Origin: Maribacter sp.
Lineage (GTDB): Bacteria > Bacteroidota > Bacteroidia > Flavobacteriales > Flavobacteriaceae
Direction: 5' to 3'
NCBI GenBank assembly: GCA_024643345.1
Contig: JAHENB010000013.1
Location: 1-60,172 of the forward strand
Length of the DNA stretch: 60,172 nt
The position numbers and the translations under genes were made by a program. Within the stretch, counting starts at the first letter, position 1; each line of letters starts with the position of its first letter. Shown piece after piece: positions 1 to 8,183 of this stretch. Below the pieces are notes generated by a model. It saw only the letters and a list, made by a program, of their open reading frames with translations. It did no database searches and was not told the origin of the DNA.

Positions 1-2
1 AA

Positions 3-68
3 AAAACCCAAACAGAATGTAAAAAGCTTCTCAAACTTATTGAACATGAATTAAGCGGTATGAACTAA
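3..68 (+). CDS. C-terminal tail of a DUF6090-like protein (partial at window edge)
   Basis: An open frame enters from the left edge and stops at TAA 66-68, giving 21 residues ending in IEHELSGMN. The preceding CKKLLKLIEHEL pattern resembles the C-terminal helix of DUF6090 membrane proteins, one of which lies intact at 15976. The assignment gains weight from a DUF6090-like N-terminus directly downstream at 71. Only 21 residues are visible, so the family call is tentative; the gene may be intact outside the window. Confidence 0.35.
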   Translation, partial: KTQTECKKLLKLIEHELSGMN

Positions 69-70
69 AC

Positions 71-133
71 AGGATCAAACTCTTCCGAAATATCCGCAAA
101 AACCTTTTTTCACAAGGCAAAACAGTTCAATGA
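71..133 (+). pseudogene. N-terminal remnant of a DUF6090 gene
   Basis: Translation gives RIKLFRNIRKNLFSQGKTVQ and then TGA. The pattern of Ile-Lys-x-Phe-Arg, an Arg/Lys-rich helix and a Gly-Lys pair is the cytoplasmic start of DUF6090 proteins; compare MINFFRKTRKKLADDNKP at 15976. The expected ATG reads AGG, and the frame ends just before the transmembrane segment would begin. It begins 2 nt after the stop of the partial DUF6090-like gene, so two genes of this family probably stood in tandem. Nothing recognisable of the remaining roughly 240 codons follows. Confidence 0.45.
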
Positions 134-243
134 TAAATATGGAGACCTTGATGACTTTGGCATCTTGAAAGCGATACTAAAGGAGTTGATTCAGCGGAAC
201 AACTTTAGTTTACGTATAACGCATAAGGAAAAACACCAATACC

Positions 244-321
244 ATGATAACATGGCTTGTGATAATCCCAGTTATAATAGGGGTTTTTGCATTCATCCTG
301 TTCATAGGCGGCAGGGCTTAA
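244..321 (+). CDS. possible 25-residue single-span membrane peptide
   Basis: ATG at 244 opens a 25-codon frame, MITWLVIIPVIIGVFAFILF followed by IGGRA and TAA. Almost the whole peptide is one hydrophobic helix with a polar C-terminus, and an AAGGAAAAA stretch lies about 12 nt upstream. It could be a genuine small membrane protein or the surviving signal/TM segment of a decayed gene; the decayed surroundings favour the second. No family is recognised. The larger open frame over it in another phase has no protein-like character. Confidence 0.25.
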   Translation: MITWLVIIPVIIGVFAFILFIGGRA

Positions 322-522
322 AGGATGTAACGACTGCAAATAAAGGACTATGTCTAAAAAACTATCTGCTTGTAGACTGTGCTACAGGTGTTGCATTTCA
401 TCACAACTTAGGATGGATGGGAATGGGGATGACTTCGCTTATAAGTAGGTATTATCTGTATTGTTAGATTAACCTAACCATTATAACCATCCTTCAGTAT
501 GGTTTATTAACAGTAAAACACA
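322..522. other. no recognisable gene
   Basis: This stretch between the micro-peptide and the lipoprotein stop contains only short out-of-frame segments without initiation context. I see no hairpin terminator, repeat or RNA gene. It reads as decayed DNA. Confidence 0.4.
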
Positions 523-768
523 TTATAGGGGAGACTTGTCCAACATATTAAGACTATCCCTCTTCCTTTGCAGATAATGGATATGACTGTCCAGATTGAG
601 AATAATAGGGTTCAAAGTATCAACTGACTCAAGGAGACGTAATCTCTCTTGATTCAATTCATCTATCTGGTTCTGTATGCTGTCCTGATTCTCCGTGAGA
701 CTTTCCTGTGGTTTCTCCCCACAACCTAGCAACAAGGTCAAAACTGATGTTATTAGCATTGCTTTCAT
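523..768 (-). CDS. small lipoprotein with predicted coiled coil
   Basis: The 81-residue product begins MKAMLITSVLTLLLGCGEKP, a lipoprotein signal peptide with lipobox LLGC, so it should be lipid-anchored at Cys-16 in the envelope. An ATG 9 nt upstream (777) is also possible, but 768 gives a more usual signal. The mature part is charged and helical, with heptad-like leucine/isoleucine spacing (residues about 28-75, including IDELNQERLRLLE), suggesting a coiled coil. There are no cysteines beyond the lipobox and no catalytic motif. Role unknown; a periplasmic or outer-membrane structural or adaptor role is a guess. Confidence 0.6.
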   Translation of the reverse strand: MKAMLITSVLTLLLGCGEKPQESLTENQDSIQNQIDELNQERLRLLESVDTLNPIILNLDSHIHYLQRKRDSLNMLDKSPL

Positions 769-873
769 ACCTTCCAATTTAGAAAAAAACCAACTGACTT
801 CCGGTCAAATTACTGCACTATTTGCAAGGAAACCATTAAAACGCTAAACCAGAATGGCTAACTAACTTATTTG

Positions 874-960
874 TTGGTCCTCTACGAACACAAAACGCTA
901 TCTGAAGATGACCAATGGAATATCGTTTTCTCAAAATGTAAGTCCTTCTTTTGTCCTTAA
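874..960 (+). pseudogene. micro-gene family copy 1 (broken)
   Basis: Reads LVLYEHKTLSEDDQWNIVFS then KCKSFFCP and stop. It matches the consensus MTLYEYKMLSEDDQWD shared with the copies at 6968, 13248, 15817 and 16798. The expected ATG-ACC start has become TTG-GTC, and the similarity ends after about 20 codons. The identity among copies is in the protein frame and also at DNA level (TATC[TG]GAAGATGACCAATGG). Almost certainly not expressed as a full protein. Confidence 0.5.
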
Positions 961-983
961 CTCAACGAATATTTTCAAGAATA

Positions 984-2147
984 CTATTCTATTAACAATA
1001 GTTCTATACTTTCCGCTATTTCATATAAAACACCAAATTCAACATCAATAGGTGTAGATTCATAATCATTATATCCTTCATTGGTTATTTTTATAACATA
1101 CGAATCTGTCAATAGTCCTTGAAATGAAAAATCTCCATTTATATCCGTAATTGTTGTAGCCATTGCATTGACGAGGTCGTTAGAAGCAAATATTTCAATA
1201 GTCACATTTTCCAATGCGATAGGGTTTTCATCATCCACCGTTAATTTCCCTACAACATTCCCTTTTATAGAATCAGAAAGCAACAGTTCAATGCTTTCTG
1301 CTAATACATTAACTATACCGACTTCAACAACAATTGGGGTATCTTGAGGAGTTTCAAAGTCTTGATATCCTAAATTCATAATTTTAAAGATATAAGAACC
1401 TCCTGCAAGACCTAAGAATGTAAAGTCTCCATTTGCATCCGTTTGAGTAGAACTAACAGAATTATCTAAATCATTAACAGAAAAAACACCTACTGTAACA
1501 TTTTCAAGAGCAACGGCATCAGCTTCGCTAATACTCAACTTTCCAATAACGTTTCCTTTAACCGTTCCAGAATTAACTTCAGCAATCACATTAATAACAG
1601 GTTTTAAATTATATTTCCCTGAATTACCTGCTTTCACAATTGATTTATCAACATCCCAGTCTAGAATAAAAGTATATGAAAAACCAGGTTCCAACTCTGT
1701 ATCTAATTTTAATTTCAAACCAGACTGTTGTGCACTGGGAGTGTCAAGGTCAATAGATTCAGGTTCTCCCTCAATAACAATATTGTTGTTATCGCTTAAG
1801 ACCAATCTTATTTGTTTTAACATACCTGAAGGAATAATTTCATCTGACAATAAAAGGGTATTATCAGCAATTAGTTCTGTTAGATCAACATTAATAGGAT
1901 ATTCACGGTCAAAACTTTTCCACCCTCCATCATCTTCTGAACTATTATATTGAATATCTACAATCTCAACATTTACCTCCATATAGTCTCCAGGAGCATC
2001 AACTAAGACTAATCGAACTCTCGAAGTTTGGTTTTCTGAACTTAATTCCTCTATAGGAGAAGTACTTTCACTACAACTTTGAATGCCTGCTATTGAAAAA
2101 ATGGCAATACAAATGAACACTAAGGATCTTAAACGCTTTAAAGTCAT
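984..2147 (-). CDS. DUF4382 lipoprotein with two carboxypeptidase-regulatory-like repeats
   Basis: The 387-residue product starts MTLKRLRSLVFICIAIFSIA and has lipobox IQSC (Cys-25), so it is a lipoprotein. Residues about 42-190 match the DUF4382 pattern (VRLVLVDAPGDYMEVNVEI, then a GLKLKLDTELEPG segment), a domain of unknown function in secreted proteins. Two repeats follow, about 195-290 and 295-387, each with KGNVxGKL, ALENVT, a DxNGDFxFxGL turn and a SYxxKIxNxGYxDxE strand. These are carboxypeptidase-regulatory/Cna-B-like beta-sandwiches, probably arisen by internal duplication. A surface or periplasmic binding role is inferred. A striking inverted repeat lies just upstream at 2174. Confidence 0.8.
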   Translation of the reverse strand: MTLKRLRSLVFICIAIFSIAGIQSCSESTSPIEELSSENQTSRVRLVLVDAPGDYMEVNVEIVDIQYNSSEDDGGWKSFDREYPINVDLTELIADNTLLLSDEIIPSGMLKQIRLVLSDNNNIVIEGEPESIDLDTPSAQQSGLKLKLDTELEPGFSYTFILDWDVDKSIVKAGNSGKYNLKPVINVIAEVNSGTVKGNVIGKLSISEADAVALENVTVGVFSVNDLDNSVSSTQTDANGDFTFLGLAGGSYIFKIMNLGYQDFETPQDTPIVVEVGIVNVLAESIELLLSDSIKGNVVGKLTVDDENPIALENVTIEIFASNDLVNAMATTITDINGDFSFQGLLTDSYVIKITNEGYNDYESTPIDVEFGVLYEIAESIELLLIE

Positions 2148-2173
2148 TTTAATTTATTTGATGGTTGTTAAAA

Positions 2174-2207
2174 TATATAATATTAATCCAAGGATTAATA
2201 TTATATA
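2174..2207. repeat. perfect 16-bp inverted repeat upstream of the DUF4382 gene
   Basis: TATATAATATTAATCC, AA, then its exact reverse complement. The centre lies about 43 nt upstream of the minus-strand start at 2147. It could be an operator for a dimeric regulator or a hairpin in the 5' leader. The flanks carry no T-run, so it is not a standard terminator. Being AT-rich, some symmetry is expected by chance, but 16 of 16 matched pairs is notable. Confidence 0.6.
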
Positions 2208-2969
2208 CTTGCTGTATATAACAGTTTCATAGACAAAAACCCTACCTTAAGTTTAATAACTATAAAGACTGTCTTATCCAAACACCCTTTTTTATTTAAT
2301 ATTTACTACAAAATTAGAGATTTTAAACTCCGATCTAAACAAAACGTTAAGTATTAGATTATGTGCAGATTAATGAGGTTTAAAGGTTTTTAAATGCATT
2401 AACCGGTATTTAATACTACTGCCATAACTTAGCGTTGTTTATCTTATTCTTTCTTAAGATGTCCTATAAAGGTTATTTTTTGGCATAAATAAGACCTCCA
2501 TTTTCTGACCGTACATAGTTACCTATTGGAAAATCTCGATATTCGATATCAGGCCCTTATACCTTCCTTGGAGCTAAGCTCTTAAACACTCCCCTCTATT
2601 ATTTCAATTGTTCGGCACCCCTGCCGAAATCTATAGAAATAAAAGGAATGGATGCGAGAATCAAGATTTGTGATTGTTTTTACTGTTTTTTAAGATTTTA
2701 ACCCTTAATATGAAATCGTTCGTTATACCGCGTATTGCAGATCTTGAAATGGATGTTGGGCAGCTTCTTTCCGTCCGTTAATGAAGTTGTCACGTTTCAA
2801 TGCCGCCTTATGGGCATCGATATGGTCTTATTCTTCTCGATGCCATACTTGCCCATTATACTGTCGAAGTCCTCGAAACAAAAGTTTATCGGCCCATAAT
2901 CCAAAAAATAAAAGGCGCTACTTGACATTTGCAAATAAGATCTTGCATAACTTTATAAAAATTAGGGTA
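2208..2969. other. long intergenic stretch with possible gene remnants
   Basis: About 760 nt between the DUF4382 promoter region and the LytS start. On the minus strand, 2473-2558 reads as an open C-terminal-like segment (YRDFPIGNYVRSENGGLIYA, then KK and stop), perhaps the end of a lost gene. On the plus strand, the histidine-kinase frame stays open upstream to 2781, but that extension (CHTCPLYCRSPRNKS) is not protein-like. No terminator or clear promoter was identified. Confidence 0.4.
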
Positions 2970-4058
2970 ATGAGCAGCCAAACTCAAAATCCGTTGCGTA
3001 GATTGAATAAGGTAATGCTTCATATCCTCTTTTGGATTTTGATAGTGACGTATTTTGCCTGGGGTTTTGGATTCAATGTCAACCCGAAACGCTCCTTTCT
3101 CAATGCCCTCCTTTATGTTCCTGGTCATTTGCTAATGGTCTATTCACTGTTTTATTGGCTTGTGCCTCGCTATTTGATCGAAAAAAAATATCTGCAATTT
3201 TTTCTAGGGCTTTTGTTTGTTTTAATGATTTGTACCTTTTATGGTTGGGCTGCTCAGCTAACCTTGACCGCCAACGATGCCTTTAATGGATTTACCATGA
3301 GTACAGGAAGGGCAATCTTGCCTTTTTTGCACGTGGCGGGTATTGCACTGTCCATTAAACTATTGGGCTATTGGTATCGCCAAAAACAACAAACCTTGGA
3401 AGCGGAGCAAAAAAGGACGCTTGCCGAGCTTCAATTGCTAAAGGCGCAATTACATCCACACTTTCTGTTCAACACCCTTAATAATCTTTATTCCCATGTG
3501 CTTAACCAATCTCCCAATGCACCGGATATCCTATTGAAATTGGCCCGGGTCTTAAGGTTCATGATCTACGAAAGCAATTCGCCAAGGATACCGCTTGAAA
3601 AAGAAGTTGATCTGCTAAAAAGCTATATAGCACTTGAGCATTTACGTTATGGTGAGCGACTTGACATATCTATTTCGATCCAGGGGGATATTCAAAGCTA
3701 TCAAATACCTCCACTTCTCTTATTGCCCCTTTTGGAGAACGCCTTCAAACATGGAACCAGCCAACAAATCGAGCAATGTTGGATCAGTCTGGATATGACT
3801 ATTACAAATTCCATGATGAATTTTAAATTGATCAACAGCATTGATAGGGCACATATTCCCGAAAATGCATCCGACGGAGGGTTCGGTTTACAGAATTTAG
3901 AACGAAGGTTGGAACTTCTTTATGGAAACAATTACCATTATGAAGCAATCAAGGATAATGAGTTTTATATCGTGGTCCTAGATATTGTACTTGAGGCTAT
4001 AACAGTGGGGCCTTTTGAAAATAAAGTGAATGTTTTTGGAAACTTGATCAAAATGTAA
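2970..4058 (+). CDS. LytS-type sensor histidine kinase
   Basis: The 362-residue protein has four probable membrane helices (about 15-33, 43-63, 73-93, 113-133), a short linker helix, then a His_kinase (PF06580) domain with LHPHFLFNTLNNL (phosphoacceptor His about 164) and an HATPase domain with LLENAFKHG (N-box) and GFGLQNLERRLELLYG (G-box). It presumably senses an envelope or membrane signal and phosphorylates the adjacent LytTR regulator. The ATG at 2970 (GGGTAATG context) was chosen because the open frame upstream to 2781 is not conserved-looking. The LytTR gene follows after 11 nt, so the two are co-transcribed. Confidence 0.9.
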   Translation: MSSQTQNPLRRLNKVMLHILFWILIVTYFAWGFGFNVNPKRSFLNALLYVPGHLLMVYSLFYWLVPRYLIEKKYLQFFLGLLFVLMICTFYGWAAQLTLTANDAFNGFTMSTGRAILPFLHVAGIALSIKLLGYWYRQKQQTLEAEQKRTLAELQLLKAQLHPHFLFNTLNNLYSHVLNQSPNAPDILLKLARVLRFMIYESNSPRIPLEKEVDLLKSYIALEHLRYGERLDISISIQGDIQSYQIPPLLLLPLLENAFKHGTSQQIEQCWISLDMTITNSMMNFKLINSIDRAHIPENASDGGFGLQNLERRLELLYGNNYHYEAIKDNEFYIVVLDIVLEAITVGPFENKVNVFGNLIKM

Positions 4059-4069
4059 AGTTGAATCGA

Positions 4070-4771
4070 ATGATCTATCGATGCCTTATCGTGGAAGACG
4101 AACCGCCTGCAATCAAAGTACTCACGAAGTATCTGGAGTCCATTGAATACATTGAGATCGTTGGTGTCTGCAATAACGCGCTACAGGCCATGGATTTTAT
4201 GGGCAAGGAAGAAATTGATGTCCTTTTTCTGGATATTCAAATGCCAAAAGTGATGGGTACCACTTTTATAAAGGCCTTGCCAATTGCACCAAAGGTAATC
4301 TTTACAACGGCCCATAGCGAATTTGCTGCAGAGGCATTCGAACTTGATGCGGTAGACTATTTATTAAAACCAATCTCCTATGAACGCTTTTTAAGGGCAA
4401 TCAATAAATTGCTGTTGTACAATAAATATAATACCCAGGAATCCATAATTTCACAACCAAGGTTTCTGTATTTTCGGACCCAACGAAAAATGGTAAAGGT
4501 AATTCTTGAAGACATTCTCTATATAGAAAGCCTTAAAGACTACATAGCCATCCATAGGGAAGATCAGCCCAAAATAATAGTGAAACTTTCCATGGGCATG
4601 GTGGAAAATATGCTGCCCAAAAATTCATTTCTTAGAATACACCGGTCTTTTATTGTTGCCCTAGAGAAGGTAACCGCTTTCACACAATATGATGTTGAAA
4701 TTGGAAATCTCGAACTGCCTATAGGCAGAAGCTATATGAATGTCCATGAAAGACTGATGAAAAATCCTTAG
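4070..4771 (+). CDS. LytTR-family response regulator
   Basis: The 233-residue protein has an N-terminal receiver domain (residues 1-120) with acidic pocket VEDE (9-12), phosphoacceptor Asp-55 in VLFLDIQMP, the Thr/Ser switch in FTTAHS and Lys in YLLKPIS. A LytTR DNA-binding domain follows (about 133-230) with the usual IESLKDYIAIH and FLRIHRSFIV motifs. ATG 4070 is preferred; a TTG lies at 4061. It is partner of the upstream kinase. LytTR regulators often control nearby genes through direct repeats, so the duplicated lipoproteins converging on it from 4786 are candidate targets (inference only). Confidence 0.92.
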   Translation: MIYRCLIVEDEPPAIKVLTKYLESIEYIEIVGVCNNALQAMDFMGKEEIDVLFLDIQMPKVMGTTFIKALPIAPKVIFTTAHSEFAAEAFELDAVDYLLKPISYERFLRAINKLLLYNKYNTQESIISQPRFLYFRTQRKMVKVILEDILYIESLKDYIAIHREDQPKIIVKLSMGMVENMLPKNSFLRIHRSFIVALEKVTAFTQYDVEIGNLELPIGRSYMNVHERLMKNP

Positions 4772-4785
4772 CATACCATCCCCGT

Positions 4786-5436
4786 TCAATCCAAAAACAT
4801 GGCCATGGTACCCTCGCAGCTAAAACGGCATTCACGTAACTCGGATATCTGCTTCCATACAAAACCGCCTTCATAGTTATTGAAACTGGCATTGTAAATG
4901 CCCTGAAATTCAAAATATAAAGCCCCCTCGGCACCCCATGAATCTGCCGGCACCTCACAACCAACATACAGCCCATAACCTTTTCCTTCTATGGCTATTT
5001 TATCCCCTTCTATTGAGTACTTTATTTCATACCAATTTCCGTTATAGTTTTCTGGATCGCTATGACCAAGAACGCCAAAATTTTCATCTGGTTGTTGAAC
5101 ATAAATATAGAGGTCATTGCTCAATGAATCAATGTACACCTTGGTAGTGGCATTTGTTTTTTCGAAATGGCCGGGTACATCGATTCCTAAAAAAGCATCC
5201 TTTAACCAAGCAGATGATATGGAATCGCCTGCAAATTTGTCAATACTCTTGACGGTCATCCTGGCATTGAAAACGGTGGAATAATTCCCTAACTGTCCAT
5301 TCTCATAAAGGAACAGTTTTTGATCGAGTTTTGGATTGTTATCTAATGCTTGATGTCCTTCATCCGGGGCATTTGAACATTGTAGACACCATGAGGCGCA
5401 CAGGAGCGAAATAACTACATAAACTGCTTTTTTCAT
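4786..5436 (-). CDS. lipoprotein, copy A of a tandem duplicate
   Basis: The 216-residue product starts MKKAVYVVISLLCASWCLQC, a lipoprotein signal peptide with lipobox CLQC. The mature part is rich in beta-strand-forming residues, with FLYENGQLGNYSTVFNARM, IDSLSNDLYIYV and a C-terminal GGFVWKQIS plus two late cysteines (ECRFSC). It is a close paralogue of the gene at 5551, with the same layout and end (GTMAMFLD / GTMAMLLD). Family not recognised. It converges on the LytTR gene with 14 nt between stops. Confidence 0.7.
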   Translation of the reverse strand: MKKAVYVVISLLCASWCLQCSNAPDEGHQALDNNPKLDQKLFLYENGQLGNYSTVFNARMTVKSIDKFAGDSISSAWLKDAFLGIDVPGHFEKTNATTKVYIDSLSNDLYIYVQQPDENFGVLGHSDPENYNGNWYEIKYSIEGDKIAIEGKGYGLYVGCEVPADSWGAEGALYFEFQGIYNASFNNYEGGFVWKQISELRECRFSCEGTMAMFLD

Positions 5437-5550
5437 GACTAAGAAGATTTAAATATTAGCGTTACAATTTTTCCTTTCAGGTTTCAAAAAGGAGAGAATC
5501 CATAGGATCGTTGCAAGATCAATCGATAATCGCCTACACCTTATACCCGT

Positions 5551-6198
5551 TCAATCCAATAACATGGCCATGGTACCACCGCAGCGAATATCGCATGTGC
5601 CGTCACTGGATATCTGCTTCCATAAAAAACGGCCTTCAAAGGCATTGGAGCTGGCATTGTAAAGGCCATTAAATGTAAAAACGAAGCCCGAATCTTCCCA
5701 GTCATATCCTACCACCCCACAGTCAATATAAGCACCTTGGCCTTTCCCAAATATGGAAAGATCACCCGAACTCCACGTTTCATACTTCAGTTCATTCCAG
5801 CTTCCGTAACCATTTTTTGGATCGCTATGACCAAGTACGCTAAAATAATCTGGTCGATTAACATAGATATATAGGTCATTGCTCAATGAATCGACGAACA
5901 CCTTACTGGTGGCAGTTGTATTTTCGAAATAGCCGGGCACATCGATTCCTAAAAATGCATTCTTCAACGAAACAGATGATATGGAATCGCCTCCTAAGCT
6001 GTCGATACTCTTGATGGTGATCCTGGCATTAAATAAGGTGGAATAATTCCCTAGCCGTCCATTCTCGTAAAGGAACAGTTTTTGATCAGGTTTTGGATTA
6101 TTATCTACTGCTTGATATCCATCATCGGGGGAATTTGAACATTGAAGACACCATGAGGCGCAAAGGAGCGAAATAACCACATAAACTGCTTTTTTCAT
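5551..6198 (-). CDS. lipoprotein, copy B of a tandem duplicate
   Basis: The 215-residue protein shares its signal peptide (MKKAVYVVISLLCASWCLQC) and most of its length with the gene at 4786. Differences concentrate between the IDSLSNDLYIYV strand and the C-terminal GRFLWKQIS, where the last cysteines are DGTCDIRCGG. I start it at 6198 to match copy A; the frame is open to 6327 but that extension is unrelated to copy A. The first 60 or so bases upstream of both genes are also similar (CATGA[CT]TAAGAAG on the plus strand), so the duplication included the leader. Function unknown. Confidence 0.7.
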   Translation of the reverse strand: MKKAVYVVISLLCASWCLQCSNSPDDGYQAVDNNPKPDQKLFLYENGRLGNYSTLFNARITIKSIDSLGGDSISSVSLKNAFLGIDVPGYFENTTATSKVFVDSLSNDLYIYVNRPDYFSVLGHSDPKNGYGSWNELKYETWSSGDLSIFGKGQGAYIDCGVVGYDWEDSGFVFTFNGLYNASSNAFEGRFLWKQISSDGTCDIRCGGTMAMLLD

Positions 6199-6703
6199 GA
6201 TTAAGAAGCTTTTAAAATTCACCCTTAAATTATTTCTATTCATGTTTCGAAAAAGAAAAAATCGATGATTACATGATGTAAATATCCATATTGCCACTTT
6301 AAGGAGACGAACAGCAATCTTCACCATATAGGCGAGGTTGAAATGATTGGTTTAAAATGTAAAACCAGATGAAAACAATAGGAAGTTGCGGGATGCGATT
6401 CCCCTAGCCAAAAAAGAGGGATTTCGTTTTATATAAGTTCATTGGGGCGGTCATTTTTTTCTCTCGAAAGGTATTTTCAGGGAATATGAAAAATCCAACT
6501 CAACTGCTTGACGGGAAGTATCTTAAAAATAGAGGATTTGCATCACAAAAATACCGATATCTGTCCCATAGTAGTATGTGTTTTAATGGCACAACAAACT
6601 CAATACTTGAAGTTATCCAACAATTCGCAGGACCCTATTAATAACATTTTGACCCTTGGGAAGGCTTTTATAAGCTATTTTGAGGCGTTCACAAATCTGA
6701 TAA
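6199..6703. other. intergenic region, no convincing gene
   Basis: The first part is the leader of the duplicated lipoprotein gene. A 51-codon frame at 6486-6641 (MKNPTQLLDGKYLKNRGFAS start) has no signal peptide or recognised motif and overlaps other open frames, so I do not call it a gene. No terminator was found. Confidence 0.4.
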
Positions 6704-6919
6704 ATGCAAAGAACCCTCATCAACACCTCAAAATACCTCCTATTCTGCCTTTTATTGATCGGCATTCAAGCTTGCGACCCTGTTCATAAAAAAATTTCCG
6801 AATCGGCATCCGGAGGATCTGGAATTCGATCCTTACTGAAGATGGTACTATACAGACTTTTGGATAATACAAAAAGAGTCCTCCGACCGATCAAGGATGA
6901 ATTAAGTGAAATTGAGTGA
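6704..6919 (+). pseudogene. truncated lipoprotein gene (N-terminal part)
   Basis: The 71-codon frame begins MQRTLINTSKYLLFCLLLIG and has lipobox IQAC (Cys-24), a convincing lipoprotein export signal. After about residue 40 the sequence (IRSLLKMVLYRLLDNTKRVL) no longer looks like a mature secreted protein. In another frame the same DNA reads NSILTEDGTIQTFG, which is more protein-like, so a frameshift near 6825 followed by loss of the 3' end is likely. It may still yield a short lipopeptide. Confidence 0.45.
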
Positions 6920-6967
6920 ATGAGTAGTTTACAAATTACCCAAGGATATAATTAATAACGAATTATA

Positions 6968-7150
6968 ATGACCCTCTACGATTACAAAAAGTTGTCAGAT
7001 GATGACCGATGGGATACGGTATTATCAAAGGGCAAGTTCCTGGATATTGGGATTGAATTTCCGTGCAATTCTACCTTTCGAGCCCGACCTGAAACCCCCA
7101 AAAGTAAGTGCTTCCCTAGTTTTAAAAAAAGAAGTGCGCTACAAATATGA
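6968..7150 (+). pseudogene. micro-gene family copy 2, probably frameshifted
   Basis: Starts MTLYDYKKLSDDDRWDTVLS then KGKFLDIGIE, matching the family consensus for 31 codons, with intact ATG. From about 7060 the frame loses the family character. About 60 nt later another frame carries KKEVRYKYENNRTQDE, which resembles the EVxYxxxxN segment expected near the end of such small proteins, so the gene may be near full length but frameshifted. It lies upstream of the secreted protein gene at 7268. Confidence 0.45.
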
Positions 7151-7267
7151 AAACAATCGAACACAAGATGAAGCAATTGGATCGAACTGCAAAAATCATT
7201 TCAGTCTGACTGATTTAAATCATGTCACCGTCCACTTTGGGGAAATACTTTTATTGAAAATTCTCGA

Positions 7268-7777
7268 ATGATGAAAACGATTCGTTTACTGTCCGTTCTG
7301 ATCCTTGTTTTTACCCTTTCCTCTGCCTATGCCCAAAAGGTAAAAACCTATAAGGTATGGGTAACCTTAATAAATGAAACAAATCATAAAGGAATATTGT
7401 ATTCCGCCAATGAAGATAAGTTTGTGATTTTGGGAGAAGATTTAAACCAGATAAACATTGATCCACAAACCATTGATGTAATAAAAGTAAGGAGAGATGG
7501 GAGTGTAGGTAAAGGCGCATGGATTGGAGCTGTAGGTGGCTTGCTAGCAGGTGCTATTGTTGGCTATGCCTCTGAATCTGGAAGTGGCTGGGAAGATGTA
7601 GGGGCGGTAGGTGGCGGAATCCTTGGCGCTCCACTAGGAGCTCTTATTGGGGTCGGGGTTGGTTCAGCTAAGAAGAAGTTCATTTTAAACGGTGATAGAG
7701 GTACGTACACATCAATTCTTTCCAAGTTAAAACAATATACCCCACAACAAAATTACTTGAATAATGAAGAGAAGTAG
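7268..7777 (+). CDS. secreted protein with glycine-zipper-like hydrophobic segment
   Basis: The 169-residue protein starts MMKTIRLLSVLILVFTLSSA with cleavage expected after AYAQ. Residues about 24-76 form a beta-rich domain (YKVWVTLINETNHKGILYSA). Residues about 78-130 are very rich in glycine/alanine (GAWIGAVGGLLAGAIVGYAS, GAVGGGILGAPLGALIGVGV), a pattern of glycine-zipper membrane-associating segments. A short polar tail follows. It is probably envelope-associated. The next gene overlaps its end by 14 nt, suggesting translational coupling. No specific family is recognised. Confidence 0.65.
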   Translation: MMKTIRLLSVLILVFTLSSAYAQKVKTYKVWVTLINETNHKGILYSANEDKFVILGEDLNQINIDPQTIDVIKVRRDGSVGKGAWIGAVGGLLAGAIVGYASESGSGWEDVGAVGGGILGAPLGALIGVGVGSAKKKFILNGDRGTYTSILSKLKQYTPQQNYLNNEEK

Positions 7778-8000
7778 ACTTACGTTAATATTACTTCTCA
7801 TTTCAAGTTTTTTTTTAAGCACTTGTGGAGGTAGCGATGATTGGGATATCATTGTATGCGACCATTGTCCTTCTTCAAAACCATGGTCTGTTTGGAATCT
7901 TGATCTAAGCAATCCCTGTTTTGAAACAAAAGCTGGATGTGAAGCTTGGGCAGAGGGGGCTTTGGGTCCACAATCAAAATGCATGAAATGTGATGAATGA
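7764..8000 (+). CDS. small cysteine-rich lipoprotein
   Basis: The 78-residue product has a lipoprotein signal (MKRSRLTLILLLISSFFLST, then Cys-21). The mature 58 residues hold five further cysteines (CDHC, PCF, GCE, KCMKC), enough for disulfide bonds or metal binding. The DNA overlaps the upstream secreted protein by 14 nt in a different frame, and the translation has signal, lipobox and patterned cysteines, so it is a real gene in my view. No known family was recognised. Confidence 0.6.
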   Translation: MKRSRLTLILLLISSFFLSTCGGSDDWDIIVCDHCPSSKPWSVWNLDLSNPCFETKAGCEAWAEGALGPQSKCMKCDE

Positions 8001-8183
8001 AATTGTTCGAGAAGAAGGCTGAACAAAAGCACTATTGGCAGGCCTTTTTGAAATCGAAATTATTATGGCCCCCTATCAACCCCCGCAAGAGGTCTGAGCA
8101 AATTATATAGTAACCCACAAATATAATATTTACCGATTTGCATTAATATTGTGTCTTAATTCTAATTATAATCTATGGGATAA

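Noticed and set aside
165-467. 100-codon plus-strand open frame near the left end
   Set aside because: No start context, mixed composition and no recognisable domain; it overlaps a better micro-ORF in another frame.
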